Part shown: piece after piece, positions 40,018 through 53,444 of the stretch
Numbering within the stretch: position 1 is the stretch's first letter
Layout: each line of letters begins with the position of its first letter
From: Anarhynchus alexandrinus
Taxonomy: Eukaryota; Chordata; Aves; Charadriiformes; Charadriidae
Assembly (NCBI GenBank): GCA_008711295.1
Contig: VUYV01000088.1
Span: forward strand, 2,351,863-2,415,862
Direction: 5' to 3'
Length of the DNA stretch: 64,000 bases
The notes under the pieces: model-generated
Told to the model about the DNA's origin: nothing
Seen by the model: only the letters and a program-made list of their open reading frames with translations
Databases searched by the model: none
Position numbers and translations under genes: made by a program

Positions 40018-41763
40018 GGCAAGGGACATGAAGAGCTGTGAGAAGGGTGCCTGTAAATATATTGGCAGCAAAAGGAAAATGTGGGCTTGGTGCTCAGTGG
40101 GTTAAGCAAAGTAGTCCTAAGTGGACATAGAAGAAGCAGAGTTACTCTTGCCTCCTTTGCCTTCGCCTTTACTGCTCTCAGATTCTCTCAGGTCCCTTGG
40201 CCTAGCAGTAGTCTGAGGGAGTGAAGCATGGCCCATGGTAGAGGACAGGCATGGGGACAGGGATAGAGGATGACGAATGCACTTAACAGACCATTTAAGT
40301 TAACTGGACATACGCGAGTCCGTGGGACCAGACAGGATACTTCAAGGGATACTGAAGGAGACAGATGAGCTGATGCCATTTGGAAGTAATTTGCTATCAT
40401 CTTTGAAAGGCCATGGTGATCAAGGAAGGTTCCTGATGACACGAGAAGACAGTGGTCATGGCCATCTTCAAAGAGGGCAAGAGGGATCCAGGGAACTTTG
40501 AGCTGGTTAGCCCAGCCTGAATGTCTAGGAGGACTGTACAGCAAATCTTTCTCAAAGTTATTTCTGTGTACACAAAGGACCAGAAGGTGACTGTAGCAAC
40601 CAAGGGCAAATCACACCTGACCAACCTGATGGCCTTCTATGATGAGATGACTGGGTTGTTGGACAAGGGGGACCCCTGGTGCTCTTGTTTAACTTTAGCA
40701 AGGTTTTGACAGTTTCTTGTGGTATCCTTTTAACTCATGTGTAGGGATATGTACTGTGTGGGTTCAATACAAGATAGGTGGAAAATTGGCAGGACCACCA
40801 AGCTCAGGGAGTGTAGACAGCAACCGTCCAAAGTCCCACTGGCAGTGGGATGAGTGGCCAGTATTGGGGCTGATGATGTTTAATAGTTAATAATTAACAT
40901 TGCCATGAATACTCAAGTTAAAAATTGAGGGGAGCAATAAGTATACTGGAGGGCAGTGCTACCATTCAAAAGGACCAAGGTGAGCTGGAAAAATGGTTTA
41001 CTAGTACCCTCACGAAGCTCAGCAAAGGCAAATGCAAAGTCTTACACCTGGAATGAAGTAATGCCATGCAGCTGTACAGGCTGAGCAGCAACAGGTAGAA
41101 AGCAGCTTTGCAGAAAAGGACCTGCAGGTCCTTGTGGAGACCAAGTTGAAAATGACTGTCAGTGGCAATGAAGGTCAAACAAATGCTGAGATGTATTAGC
41201 AAGAGAGTAACAAACAGTTCAAGCAAAGTGCTCGTTCTTCTCTATCACTTCTGTGACTACATCTCGAGTACCATGTCCAGTTTTGGGCTCCCAAACGTAA
41301 GACAGACACTGATGTACTGGAGTGAGTGCAGTGGAGATCCACCAAGATAATTTGGGGACTGGAGCACAAGACATAAAAGGAGAATCTGAGAGGTGGGTCT
41401 GTTGACCTTGGCAAAGAGAAGGCTCAGGGTGAGTTTGATTCCTCTTTACGCCTGTCTAATGGGCGAGTATAAAGAAAAGAGCCAGATTCTTCTCAGAAGG
41501 GCCCTGTGAAAGGAGAAGCAGCAATGAGCACAAGCAAGAGACATTCTGATTACATATAATGAAAAAAAATTGATTCTCAGTGCAGGGTCCAAAACTGGAG
41601 CAAAGGCTTAGAACAGCTACAGAATCTCCACCATCAAAAACACTGCACGATCATCTGGACGTGACCAGGAGCACACTGATCTAACATCAAAGTTTGCCTT
41701 GTGAGCAGGAGTGGACCAAGAGATCTGCGGAGGTCCCTTCCAACCACAAGCATTCTATGATAC
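40018..41763 (+). mobile_element. CR1 LINE, about 1.7 kb of decayed ORF2 plus 3' end
   Basis: In order, the copy shows: an AATATATTGGCAGCAAAAGG segment; CGTGGGACCAGACAGGATAC with ATCTTCAAAGAGGGCAAG; AAATCACACCTGACCAACCT with GGCCTTCTATGATGAGATGA (the reverse-transcriptase core of CR1 ORF2); a CAGTTTTGGGCTCCCAAACG (FWAP) segment; and a 3' end with GGAGGTCCCTTCCAACCACA and ATTCTATGATAC. Many stops and frameshifts break the frame, so it is inactive. The sequence 39870-39966 just before the reversed fragment could be more of the same copy, but I could not confirm it. Confidence 0.88.
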
Positions 41764-42899
41764 AATCCTGACATCATCCTAGAACTGAATCACCACTTAA
41801 ATATACTTCACAAGGCAGAGGTGGTGTCAGTTTGCTTTAAAGCAATACCCAGAATCCTCATCGGCCAATAAATACAAGAACTTTGGATTTATTTTAGGTC
41901 TTCTGAGCCTAACTCCTATCTTGGCATAGTCATCACAGTTTTGTTTTTGAACAGCTTGTTTCCTTTAGAATTTCTGCCTCATGCTGGGATGGAGTAAGAC
42001 TGAATAATTTATCTTCCTTTTCCTCAAAAGCTGAGCAATAGTTATACCCCACATGGATTTGAGACATTATTCTCTTTCTAAGCTTCCATTAATTATCTTT
42101 ATCATCCCTGCTTTTAAAGGTCTAGCATTTATCTTTGCAAGGTTCTTCAAGCTGGATTATAGAGGAAAATTTGAGTGTATTAATTCCATTCTTGCTCATG
42201 AAGTTTTAAACTCCATTTCGTAAATATTTTTTCCACTGCTCGCAATAATTCTTCTGGTAGTTTTCCTGTGACCACAGTGTCTGATGTGTAGCATTGATGG
42301 TTTTTAAGATCATCAAACACATGCATGATTATCTCAGATGTGCTGCTTTGATGAAGACATACAGACGTATCCAGTTTTTGAAGATATGGATCACAGATAC
42401 TTTGTTTGCCACATACAAAGCTGCCATTCACCTTGTTTTCTCGGCCTACTGAGAAATATAAATTGCTTTACAATAACATTTAGCTCTGGAGCAGTGCAGG
42501 ATAATGCTATTTCAAGTTTTTTTAGATCTCATGTAATCTATGGATTGTACAGCTGTTTCAAGTTTTCAATGCATCCATCTTTGTGTTACGTAAATAATTC
42601 CTGAGTTTTCCTGTAAGTTGCCATTGTTTCCATAACTGATTGCTTTGTAAAGGGACAAGGCAGCAAAAGCTCAGTGTCGGCACTCTGTAAAGTTTGGAGC
42701 ATGCTCTTTGATACAGTGAACCAAGAGAGAGGACTTTTTTAAAACAACCAGAAGTAAAAGAGTAGAGCAAGACACCTATACATTCATCCGGACAGACCCA
42801 AGCTGACCACTTCACTTTGTGTTCCTCCTCTGTTCCCTGTGGGCCACGTTGCTCCTCATGTTGTTCTGGGTGATTGTCCCGTACAATAGGGCAGCAGAG
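41764..42899. other. Unique intronic DNA between CR1 copies
   Basis: No exon or recognisable element. The minus-strand 127-codon frame at 42558-42941 overlaps the next CR1 and has no recognised domain. Confidence 0.45.
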
Positions 42900-43217
42900 C
42901 CCGTGGTGGAGGAGGAGAGGCTGAGGGCTGGCTTTGCTCAACCTGGAGAAGAGAAGGCTGAGAGGAATGTGATTGCTTTCCTCAGCTTCTCAGTGGGTGT
43001 GTTTGGAGAAGACGCTGCCAGAGTCTTCTCAGGAGTGAACAACAACAGGACAAAAGGCTCTGGGTTGTTATGGATGCCCCATCCCTGGAAGTGTTCAAGG
43101 CCAGGCTGGATGGGGCTTTGAGCAACTAGTATAGTGGAAGGTGTCCCTGCCCATGGCGGGGTGGTTTGACTAGATGGTCTTTAAGGTCCCTTCCAACTCT
43201 AACCATTCTATGATTCT
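42900..43217 (+). mobile_element. CR1 LINE 3' portion with an internal deletion
   Basis: Starts with GGAGGAGAGGCTGAGGGC and AACCTGGAGAAGAGAAGGCTGA, contains AACAACAGGACAAAAGG, then jumps to ATGCCCCATCCCTGGAAGTG and TTCAAGGCCAGGCTGGATGG, and ends with TTTAAGGTCCCTTCCAACTC and CATTCTATGATTC. The segment that normally lies between the two blocks is missing. Confidence 0.9.
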
Positions 43218-43500
43218 ACGGAGAAGAGACTACTAGAGTCTTCTCAGAGGGGCACAAAGGGCAATGAGCACAAAAGTCAGCAACGGTAATCCTGGTTAGA
43301 AAGAAAGAAAAAAATGCTCGCACTGGGAGTAGCCAAACACCAGCACAAGTGCCCAGAGATGTTGTTGCATACCCTGAAGTTATCCAAAACTCGAGTGTAT
43401 AAAAGCCCCAAGCAATCCAGTGTAGTGTTAGCCTGCTCTGAGCAGAGGATGTACCCGGTGGCTTTCAAGAGCCCCTTCCAACAAAACCAGTCTCGTTATT
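43218..43500 (+). mobile_element. Second CR1 3' portion, directly adjoining the first
   Basis: Begins with GAGTCTTCTCAGAGGGGCAC and AAAGGGCAATGAGCACAA (the SDRTRGNEH-type region), then CACCAGCACAAGTGCCCAGA and GCCCCTTCCAACAAAACC near the end. It follows the previous copy without a gap and in the same orientation, and is more decayed. Confidence 0.75.
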
Positions 43501-44285
43501 TTCTGGTAGTGTGAGCCTACAAACAGCTGTGGAGAGGAGTCTTTGAGAAAAGTCTGTCTAGACTCTTAAAAGGTTTCCTTCAGAGAACAGAGAGGTGGCA
43601 CCTGCCATGCCAAGGTAGTTATGGAAGTTACCTTCACCTTGACAAGAAGTCTGCAAAGCTGGTCTTGCGTACCTAGCCTCGTCACCTCTTGGCAAGGAAG
43701 CGGATTTGCTCTGCAGCAAAGACCCTTTGGGTCATTCTTTTCGTATGGAACAAAGAAGGTGGTTCAGAAACAGAGATAAAGCAATTGCTGCAGTTGTTGA
43801 AGAGCGTGCCTTTTTGTATCTAACTCTTTGAACTAGGAGATTAAACAAAATTTAAGCAATGCTGCAAAGTTTGTGGACCAATCCATTTATCTTTTCACCT
43901 TTCTACTTCACTCTCGACATCATTGTCCTTCTCCCCCATTTTCCATCAGACACTCAATTTAAACTCTTCTGACACTTCCCACAGCGTATCTGACTGTACT
44001 GGAAGCGCCATCGCTTGCTGGCAACTACCACTGAATCATGGGTAAGAAATGAAACACACTCGGTGCTTACCACAACTGTTTTGACCTTCTGTTGCTTTGG
44101 CAAATAGAACACCTCTGTGGAAATAAGGTTGTCTGGAAAATAAAACTTGAGGAAAAAAAAAAACCACAAAAACAACAGAAGAATAAGGAAGAGAATCATG
44201 AAAATGCACAGAGATTTTAAATTTGGTCAGATACGCATTTCTTTTTATGTGTCTGTTTTCCAGCCAGCTCTTCTCACAATACAAC

Positions 44286-44490
44286 TGCATTTGGCCAGGT
44301 CTACGCTAGTAGATTAAGCGGTGCCAGGGCACGGGCCCAGGAGCTGGAACTTGACCATCTATACCATTAAATTGTTAGCACAGGCTCTGCCTCGCCTTCG
44401 GCCTCGGCCAGCTCGTGCTGTCATAAACAATTCCCAGGCATGGCTTGGGGATTAGCAAGGGCCAGCAGTCGTTCCCAATCGGCAGTTTGG
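44286..44490. repeat. Possible ancient DNA-transposon (MITE-like) copy
   Basis: GGCCAGGTCTACGCTAGTAG followed by GTGCCAGGGCACGGGCCCAG recalls the GTCTACRCT-type ends of old hAT-like elements in archosaurs, and shares an uncommon GCCAGGGCAYGGGCCCA core with 53447-53500. The right edge is undefined and the family is not assigned. Confidence 0.35.
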
Positions 44491-45069
44491 ATACAGCCAC
44501 CTTGTTTTGGAGGGTAAAAGTATATAATCCCGTGAATGTGTCCAGGCCATGTCATTTGGCCTCAGAGCTGTATAACAGGTCCTGGCCCTGTTTAGTTTTC
44601 TGGTTACTGGGATGGCTTTGTGTTTGAGGCAAGTGTAATTGGTTTTACTTGACTCTACAGTTTAATACTTGACTGAGTTGTATCTGAACAATAAGGAGCA
44701 CGAGCACATCTTCAGTTTTTTCTTTCAGCCGATGTACCTGTGTGATAGGATCTATCCCTTGGTCTATCCCTTTCATAAATTGTCACAGAACTAGAGTGGT
44801 TTGTGAATCCACTTTCCCATTATGAATAGAAATATATAGCCTAAGGGAGTCTAAAAGTGTATCTTCTAGGGAGTTGTTTCACCTATTTTTCAGAAATCTT
44901 TGTCATGGTTTTGTACATGGGCCACCCGTTGCTGGCGAATTCAGTTCCTGTATCAGAATGAAGAATATGTTCTGCAGATGTTCCTGGTGCCAGGGAATGA
45001 TTTTTATCTTTTCTGTTGGATCTGGAAATAAGAGAACGAGTTAGATACTGGATGGATGTTGGCATACAG

Positions 45070-45091
45070 CTAGTATGAAAGATCATACTAG
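45070..45091. repeat. Short perfect hairpin
   Basis: CTAGTATGA is followed by AAGA and then TCATACTAG: two 9-base arms, perfectly complementary, around a 4-base loop. No function is implied by the context. Confidence 0.9.
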
Positions 45092-47934
45092 CCATTAAAT
45101 GTTGAAGTAGAAACGCCTCTCGCTACCTGCACAATTGATTTTGTGGTTAGTAGACTGTCTATTCTCTTCCTTTCTCACCACAGCATTGAATAGAAAGTAA
45201 TACTGCTTTCTGCCAATGGAGGCCAAATAAACCTGTGCTAGTTGCCAGGACTGGGGAAATTCCAACAGTATGGTTATATCCTTTTGTCCTGCCCTGTTTT
45301 CATCTGCACGCTTCCATTTCCATCTGCCTGAGATACAATTATGTACGCATCTTGATCTTTTGGAGATAAATTATGAATGCCTTTTATTAACAGAAGTTGC
45401 CTGATTCCCTGAGCCGAGAGCTCCAGCCTGCCTTGTTGGTGCATCCTTCTGGCGCTGCAAGAAGAGAGACCCGAGGTTTTGCTTTACCTTCAGCATTTTA
45501 GTCATCATCTGAACTAAAATTATCATGCCTACAAGTGGCTCTCGCAGACCGCACACACCCTCTTGCACGTGCCGCAGCCTGTGCAAGCAAAATTAAAGTA
45601 GCACGGTTAACGTGTGCGTGTCTCCATGTGGGGTAGATTTGGCCTTGGTTTTCAGTCAGTGCTGAACAAATTTGGAGACTTCTCAGTGCCAGATATCGCA
45701 GAGTATGTCCACTGGTCCATTTATAATGGCGTATGTTCTATTTGGGATGCTTCCCCTCAGAAGAGGCTATAGAAACAAAGCTTTGTGCGTCTCACCTGTG
45801 GTGTTATTTCTTGAAGAGCTCTGGTGACTCACTTTCTTCATCCCGTCAACCATAAAATCTGCCAAATCTACCATACCTTTGTAGAGGAACAGTTTATGAG
45901 TCTATTTGATGAACAGCTTAGGGGTTAATAGCGGGGTGTTTTGCCACTCAGGCTCAGTCAAATGTAACGCTATTAGCACCGCGTAGTTGTTCAGTGCTGT
46001 TGGAAATGAGCTTCTGTTTCTCAGCTCTTTTCCCTTTGTGTTTCTGCTTCATTGTGTTTAGTGCCCTGGCTGTTCACTTTTCCTTTGGAGGTGAGTGTTC
46101 CTGGACAGAATAAAAGTACAGAGATGGAGCAATGTGCAAATGTGCGCACCGCTGCTGAAGCCCTTTTACAAGAGGTAGACTGCTTGGGGAAAGAAAGAGG
46201 GAAAGAAAGGCAGTTGCAGGAAGCGAATCTAAATAAGCTCCCACTCCACCTTTTTCAATTTACTGGAGGAAATATCTTTCTTCATATCATTTGACTTTTT
46301 GATTGTTAGATCAAATTGAGCCGGTTGGAATGAGCCTCAGTGATCAGAACAGGAGTCCTGAAAACCTCTGTTTAGCTGCTCTCTGGTCTCTGTGCAATTG
46401 GTTTGCTTAAATTTGCTGTAATAACCTTTTAAGAGTCGTGTACCCATTCTTCACCGAGGACCCTGCTGTGCATTGTGATTATGTTATCTGTTGCCTCCCT
46501 GAATGTTTAACGTGATCAAAGTGGTGTGTTGCGGGGCTTGGTTTTGGGGGGAGTTTTTCTTTTTGTCTAGGTCTGTTATTCCCCCCCACTTCTACAAGCT
46601 TTTACTTGCAAAATATACACCTACATTGCTTATTCTCTATTACTCTCCATGTGTCAGTCCTCCTTTTCTTCTTTCCCCCCCTCCCTTTCCTCTTTAAAGT
46701 ATCTGCTTAGTAAAGTATTGAACAAGCATGCTGAGTAGCTCTGATAATTAGGTAATTTGAATTCGGCGATGGATGTTAGATGTTAAGTCGCGGGATGAAG
46801 GCTGGTTGTGTTGGAAGGCAATGTATTCTGTCTCTGGGTAGGAGAGCGTTGAAATGCCCTTTGTATCAGCGCCGCTCACCATCAAGCCAAGGGTACAGCG
46901 TCGAACGTAAACGCGATTGCGTGGCCTCGTTCGCCCTCTTTCTCAGGGAAAGCAGCAGATGTTGACAGTGAATATAGTGAAGTGCAAACGGGTAAAATAA
47001 TGAACTGAAGTGGTAGCTTAATGGAATTATTAATGGGATTTGTGTTCAAATAGTGAACAGGGATTGATTTTTATTAACATAGGTTTTACACATGTAAACT
47101 TAGGCAAAAGATTATACCACACTTTTCCTTCCCTGGCGGAGTGTTTATAGAGTATGCTGTATGCGCAGGGTTCTCTGAACTTCTTTAAATATTGCCCTTT
47201 CTCCCACTTATCTCACGGTGCTTCTCAGTGTGTAGCACTCCGTATAAATCTGTATAATACACCCAGAGATTTAACTGAACAGCGAGGAAACCTTGAAATT
47301 AAAACTGAAGTAGTAGGTGTTCAGTGGGAGTTTGGTGTTTGCTTGTTCATTCTCACCAGAATAAAAGGTGGGAACATGACGGATAGCTCGAAATGCTAAA
47401 GTGCAGCTCTCTGCGAGCTGCCAGGCCTCTGCTAGAAGTGGCTATATACCTACAAGGTGGTGGTGGAGATGTCATAATTATGAGCTGACATTTAAAGAAA
47501 TGTCAGAAGCATTCAAACAAACCCCTGCTCAGCTTCCACCCATGTATCTTTTTGTGTCCCCAATCCTGCCGTCTGTTATCCCAAGGACTCTGGTTTTGAT
47601 TACCTTTTTGTTTGCTTATCTGATAAATGTTTTGTTTGTCCTCTATGCCTGGCATGTGCTTCCAGAGATTGTTTGCGAGCCCTTTGCCCTCTTTGTACGT
47701 GCGTTTCTCCTAAAGAACCATTTACCGCCATGATGCCGGCAACAACTAATCCTCTGATTATGGCTGGGCTGGGAGTATTTCTGAATGCATCTGTATTTAG
47801 GAGCGCACTTTGCCAAATACCTGTTTGGAGTGTGTGTATAGAAATGTGTATGGTATTACTCAATGTCGTTACCTGTAATCTGCTTACTTGCTTCTTGTGT
47901 TATTTTCTTCACGTGTCATTTTCTTGTCAGTTTT

Positions 47935-47995
47935 GGATGAGAGCTCCTCAGGGCAGGGACCATGCCATTCCTGGCATTTGGGAAGTTCATTGTTC
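47935..47995 (+). repeat. L2/MIR-type LINE 3'-end scrap
   Basis: GAGAGCTCCTCAGGGCAGGG followed by ACCATGCC and CCTGGCATTTGGG matches the widespread 'gAGCTCCTtgAGGGCAGGGACcatg ... cctgGCAcatgG' 3' end of ancient L2 LINEs. Confidence 0.6.
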
Positions 47996-48928
47996 CATTT
48001 AATAGATTTCTATTGCTACATGTCTTTGGAAAATCAAAGAGAAATGCTATATTGGCTTTCTACCCTGTTGGGGCAAGTTCTGTGCGAAGTTCATTGGCGA
48101 CCATTAAAAAAGACTTCTTCCAAAGCAGCTGCCATACTTTGCTGGTATTAGTGATAATGTTGAAGCATGTTTTATGCTACTAATCCCGGCTCGGTCCATA
48201 AAAGATAAGAACAGTCGTAGCAGGTGAGACTGTGCATTCACACGGCTCGATATTCCGCCTCCACTGGGAGATTTCCATTCAAGTGTGCTGTACGTATACT
48301 TCCCGGGTATGCACTTCCCGCAAGCTGCAGCTCGGGGATTTCTTCAACCACACGTATCTCTGTCTTTCAACCATCTAGTAAAACACGAAGTATATGCTTG
48401 CCTTCAACCATGCGAGTAGACCCGTTGGCCTCAGTATGGCTATTTTCATGCCTACTGTTCAGTATGTTTTCAATCGTTTAGATGGATTGAGACTTTCCTA
48501 TGGAGAGATATCCATGGCAGGTAGCTGTTGGTGAGCAAAACAAAAGGAGCTGAAGTGTGCTTGAGTCTGCCTGGTCCTTAAGAGCTTGTTTTCATTAGGG
48601 AGAATGATTCTTCAGACGCACATCCATATCTGGAGGCATGCACAAGAAGGACAGGACTCAGCTCATGTCCGTTCATCTTGCATTACCTGGCGCAAAAGAC
48701 CAAGTAATTTCCAGCTGGGCAGAGGAGGGGAACCCGCTGAGCAAGCCTTGACTTGCTGCTGGGGAGCCAGAGTTAGACACTTACCTAAATACTGGCATTT
48801 TAACAACCATAAACATGCATGTAAATTATGGCTGGTGATTCTGTAGAGCCAGATGGATGCAAGGTCAAGGTCAGATGCACAGTGTTGTAGCAAGACTAAT
48901 CTGATGGCTGTTAGTGCTTTCTATTTCC

Positions 48929-48947
48929 AAAAAAAAAAAAAAAAAAA
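48929..48947. repeat. Poly-A tract (19 A)
   Basis: Uninterrupted run of 19 A. I checked the upstream sequence for a retrocopied gene and recognised none. Confidence 0.9.
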
Positions 48948-51900
48948 TTGCTGACCATGTGATTTTTTATTGTAGAATCACGTTAGTCCTGGGGTAGAAA
49001 ATATTGGGTAAAATATATTGTACCATAATTCATATTAATGGAAATTCAATAATGGCAACCTGTCATCCACAGAGATTAGAAATGAGTCCAAATGTTGTGC
49101 TATAAAAACATTAAAAAGGCATTATGAATTAGAATCTATTGCACCATGTTTTGCTCGTTGTAAATAATGGAGGGAAAAACTAGTCCTTGGAAGTTTTTGG
49201 ATTGTCCATTTTGAGAGAAGCCAGCAATTACTTTCTAGAGCTGACTGTGCACCATTGATCTGACTTATGGATTTCATAAATGCAGTGGTCTGCTAATTTA
49301 ATAAACTTGCTCAATCTGTTTTTAAACAGAGTACAGAACTTTGAAAAATGATTTCCTTTCAAACTAAAATTAACTCTTATGGCTTTTAAACATGAGATTG
49401 TGATATTTGCTTCCAGTTTTTCATTAAAATACCTTCTGGTTTCACATTTTTCCTGGGATGCAAGCTAGATGCTTGCAGCTCATGTTTTATTATATTAAAT
49501 ACTCATATTTCATTTATGCTAATTTGGCATCGAGCTATGAATTGGAGTTCTTAGGCAAACCTTTATTTGGTTCTACATTGTCAATAAAGTTTACAGCTGC
49601 CTACAAAGTTTACCACTGCCAAAAGCTTAGATATAATTGTTCAGTAAAGTAGGACTTGTCGTATAGTGGACAGAATATTGATAAGCTAGATGCGATACGT
49701 TGTCTGAGTAGTTTGTATGTGAGGCTGCAAATTTTGGGGAAAAAACCCACAAAGTTTTCAAGAAATTTGCAGCAAACTGAGTAAAGGGAGAATTCCTTCT
49801 CAGATTAATGTGTACCCTCAAGCATGAGATGTGATTATTTCTGTCTCCAGTCTATTTTATCTGTTGTAACCACAGTAAGTCACAAAATAGTTCAAGCTGC
49901 CCTTGAAATCTGTCAGCTTCTGCAAGTCTAAAACCTGTCTGTTGGACTTTAAGTGTAAAGAGGTCAAATAGTGTAATGGCAAATTCTGTCAAATGAGTTT
50001 CAGGATTTGATGACATCATATCCATTAATGTCCACAGCATCTTGTAACCTGAATTCTTTCCCCTCCCTCTGGAAACATACCTACTTTGTTGCAGCGTATA
50101 GTGTAACTAGGGACCAAAGTCTTCCGTGTTAAATGAATTCTGAACTTTATACAGTATAGATCCATCCTTCCTTCCCCGCACCAGTCTATGCAAAATGTAT
50201 TGTATCATGAATTAGCATTGACAGGGTAACTGAAGGATCTGTGGTCAGATGCCAGGTTTAATTCATTTGTTATCAAGACCAAGAAACGAATGTGACAGTG
50301 ACAGTAATAATTATCTTCTTCTGTAAAGAAATGCAATACAAGCTTACGTATTTTGGTTAAAGGGGAGATAAGGAAGAATAAGGCAATTACACCTATCATA
50401 CACTTCTGACCTGTGTTTTTATCGGTCTTGACAAGCTTAGAAGGTATGATGGTACATCCTGGCCAAGGAACACCTAAATTCAAATAAAACAACTTTCAAC
50501 TGCTGCCATGTTTGTACTGCGGACTGATAAATTGCTTTTTCAGAAATCAGCTCTGTTGCATTTTTTCATAAAGCTAATGGGCTGGGACAGACAATAGTGG
50601 GTTGCTGTCCGCTTAGTGTATTCTGGATGCAAAATGAAATTCCCTCAATCTTATTTAATGTTACAGGTTTGGCGTTTCAGAGGAATAAATGAAAAATCAA
50701 TGGCATTTGCAACACAACACAACCTTGGAGCATCAGGATTCAGGGAAACTGGCTTAGTGACTGGCCTTGAGGACTCCTGGGCTACTCCTAGCTTCAGGGG
50801 TACCACTGATTTATTTTTTTCTCTTCCACCTCCTACAGATACAGGAATACTACTATTTACTTTTCTTTATTCTGGCTCCGTTGGATTCCTTGAACAGCTC
50901 TTACGAGCTGTTGGAACATGGACAACTTTGAAATTCCTGCCTAGGCAGAGGTCTGGTTCTTGCTGATATTCAGACCATTTTGGGGTGTTTCCATCCTGGA
51001 AGGTCTTTTGAAAGAGCCTGAGGAGTGAGGTGGCACAAGCATGAGTGTTTTGAAAAAATTGACTTGGGGAAGAATTAAGCTTCTGCGTGATGTCGGGTCA
51101 GGACCATGGTGACATAATTTTAGGTATTAATCTATCTGAATATTTAGGTACTGTTATAGTCTTTGGAGCCTCGCTTTGGAAAAGGCTTGGCTAAAACTAA
51201 AGTGTCTGTAAAAGTGCAAGTTCACAGCAAATCTTTGATTTGTCCTTATATGGGGAAATATAATGATGTCAGGCCCATTACAAAGAGGCCGTGCTCCATG
51301 CTCTTCATTGCTACAGAGGTTGAGTTTGTCAGTCCTTGACCAAACTGAGAAGTTGACAGTGCCATCAAGACCAAGCCCTGAAGGCCTGGCTGAGAGGCTA
51401 CATCAGTCATCTGAACGACTGAGCTCGTGGACTGTGTCTTGTGGTAGCAATGAAAGAACAGAGTTGGCAATATTTCCCTTGAAAAAGTGATCTTCCTGGA
51501 GACAGCAATCTCTCTGCTGCTCATTGGGCCATTCTGCACATCTGCGTCCTTTCTCCTGATCCTGACAAAATGTTCCTTCTCTCTGCCAAGTTTTCTCCTG
51601 ACTCATCAAGTCTTTCAACTGTATTTGCGCTCTTCCTAATGAAAAAAAGAAAACAAAAAAAGCTGTTTCTTTTTAATGAAATTTCTTGTATGAAAACAGA
51701 AAATCTCAAATTGACTCATTGATCTTTTTTGTTTTGTTTTATTACTTAAGCACTAAAAATGAAATAGATGAGACATAAATGAACTGGCTCATCTTTTGTT
51801 TCTTTCCTGCTTTTGGAAGGCTTTGTTTTTTGTGCCAACAATACAGATTTGTCATATACAATGCACTCTTTTTTGCTTCTCATCCATTTTCATGCCTTTC

Positions 51901-53194
51901 CATTTATTTTTACCTCCAACGGTGTTGGGTACCTGGAAGCTCTCTGTTGCACTCCTGGGAACAGGCTAAGTCTAGCAAATGAGGCACAAGGAAAAGTTTA
52001 GGGAAACCTGAAGCCTGATACTATTCCACTTGACAGCTTCTGATGAATCATGGAAGCTTTGATTCACCTTGTATATCTTTATCCATCCAAACGTTAGGCA
52101 TCTATTTAAAGCTAGCTTGTAGCCTCCCTTTTCATTCAGCAGAGAAGAATAGCGCTCTCCAAAAGATGATTTTTCTCTAAAATGAGTGGGTTGAGGCTCT
52201 CCTTTGGCGTGCTTTTCTGTTCCCATTGGCTGCAGAGACCCTGTACATCGCTTTTGGATATGTGGTATTGAAACAAAGCCCGTCCTCACATTCTGTATCA
52301 TTTTATCCATCTGTGTCAGCAAAAGCTATATAAGTACTTAAAGATCAAAATGTGAAAAAAAATACATGTTCTGCAAATGGTTATTGATATTGTAAGTATT
52401 ATTATTATTATTATCCACCTGCTGAGGGAAAAAAGTCACATCTCTCTTATACTGAATCGTTTGAGTGCCAGAAACTTTGCCCAGTGTTTCACTGCATACA
52501 TTTATTTCCCCTTTTTATTTTGCTTTTCCTTTTGCTGTTCTTCATTAATGCAAATTTTTCTCATTTGTGACACTAGTAGGAAGCGCTTGGCCCATTACAC
52601 ATAGCTTAGTCATAAACAAGGTATTTGCTCTTTCTCATGAACAGAAAAGTGTCAGAAAATTTCATTCTGGATTGTCGGTGACATTATCACACTGGAGTTT
52701 GCTGTTACTGAAAATTATTTTCTCTGCAGAGACAGCAGTCAACCTCAAGATTTTGAGGTAAATCCACACAAATAAAGCAGTTTACCATCTCTGATCAAAT
52801 TGCTCATTTTCAGTTATGTGGGAAGACTATAAAGGAACATGATGGAGTATTTGTGGAGGCCGTAGGGAGCTGGAAGACGAATACAAAGAACAATGAAGTT
52901 TTGAGGCTATCGAGGAGGTGGCGCACTGTTTTCAAACTGAGAAAGGACAAAAATAAGCGAGACCCTTGGGTTGGCTTTGAAGCACTAAAGGGGAGAACTC
53001 AGCTGCAACAAGCCACAGCTTGCGCTTCTTTCCAGAGTGTCTGTACTCTGATGGCTCACCATGCTGAATAACGCTTGCAGGAGGTGCGGTCCCCATTGTA
53101 GATGTCTAATCTCTATGATTATGGAGGCAGGTAAACATTTTCCATCTCCATTACCTGGTAGCGAAGGACCCTGAATGGTGTGGCAGTGGAGTGG

Positions 53195-53300
53195 TGACAG
53201 AACTAGCGGGAGATCCGAGGAGTTTGGGCTTAGCTCTTGACTGTGTTCTTCACAGATGTCTTGGCCTTGGGCAAATCATCCAGGTGTTTGAATATCTATC
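53195..53300 (+). repeat. Possible MIR-type SINE fossil
   Basis: TAGCTCTTGACTGTGTTCTT, then TTGGCCTTGGGCAAATCATC, parallels the MIR 'agCTgTGTGacCTTGGGCAAgTcac' section. Matching sequence may continue to about 53440 (ACTGTAAAAGAGGGG, then TTAAAGATTATGAGGTACT). Confidence 0.55.
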
Positions 53301-53444
53301 GCCTCCTGATTTAAGTAGCATTTAGGTGTGGACAGTTCTGGATTTGGACTTTAGTGTTTTGTTTCGGTAACTGTAAAAGAGGGGAAAACACCCACATTGA
53401 GGAGATATTTTTGAGGAGAAACACATTAAAGATTATGAGGTACT

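Noticed and set aside
48500..48947. Processed pseudogene ahead of the 19-A tract
   Set aside because: No recognisable spliced gene copy or target duplication was found upstream of the poly-A run on either strand.
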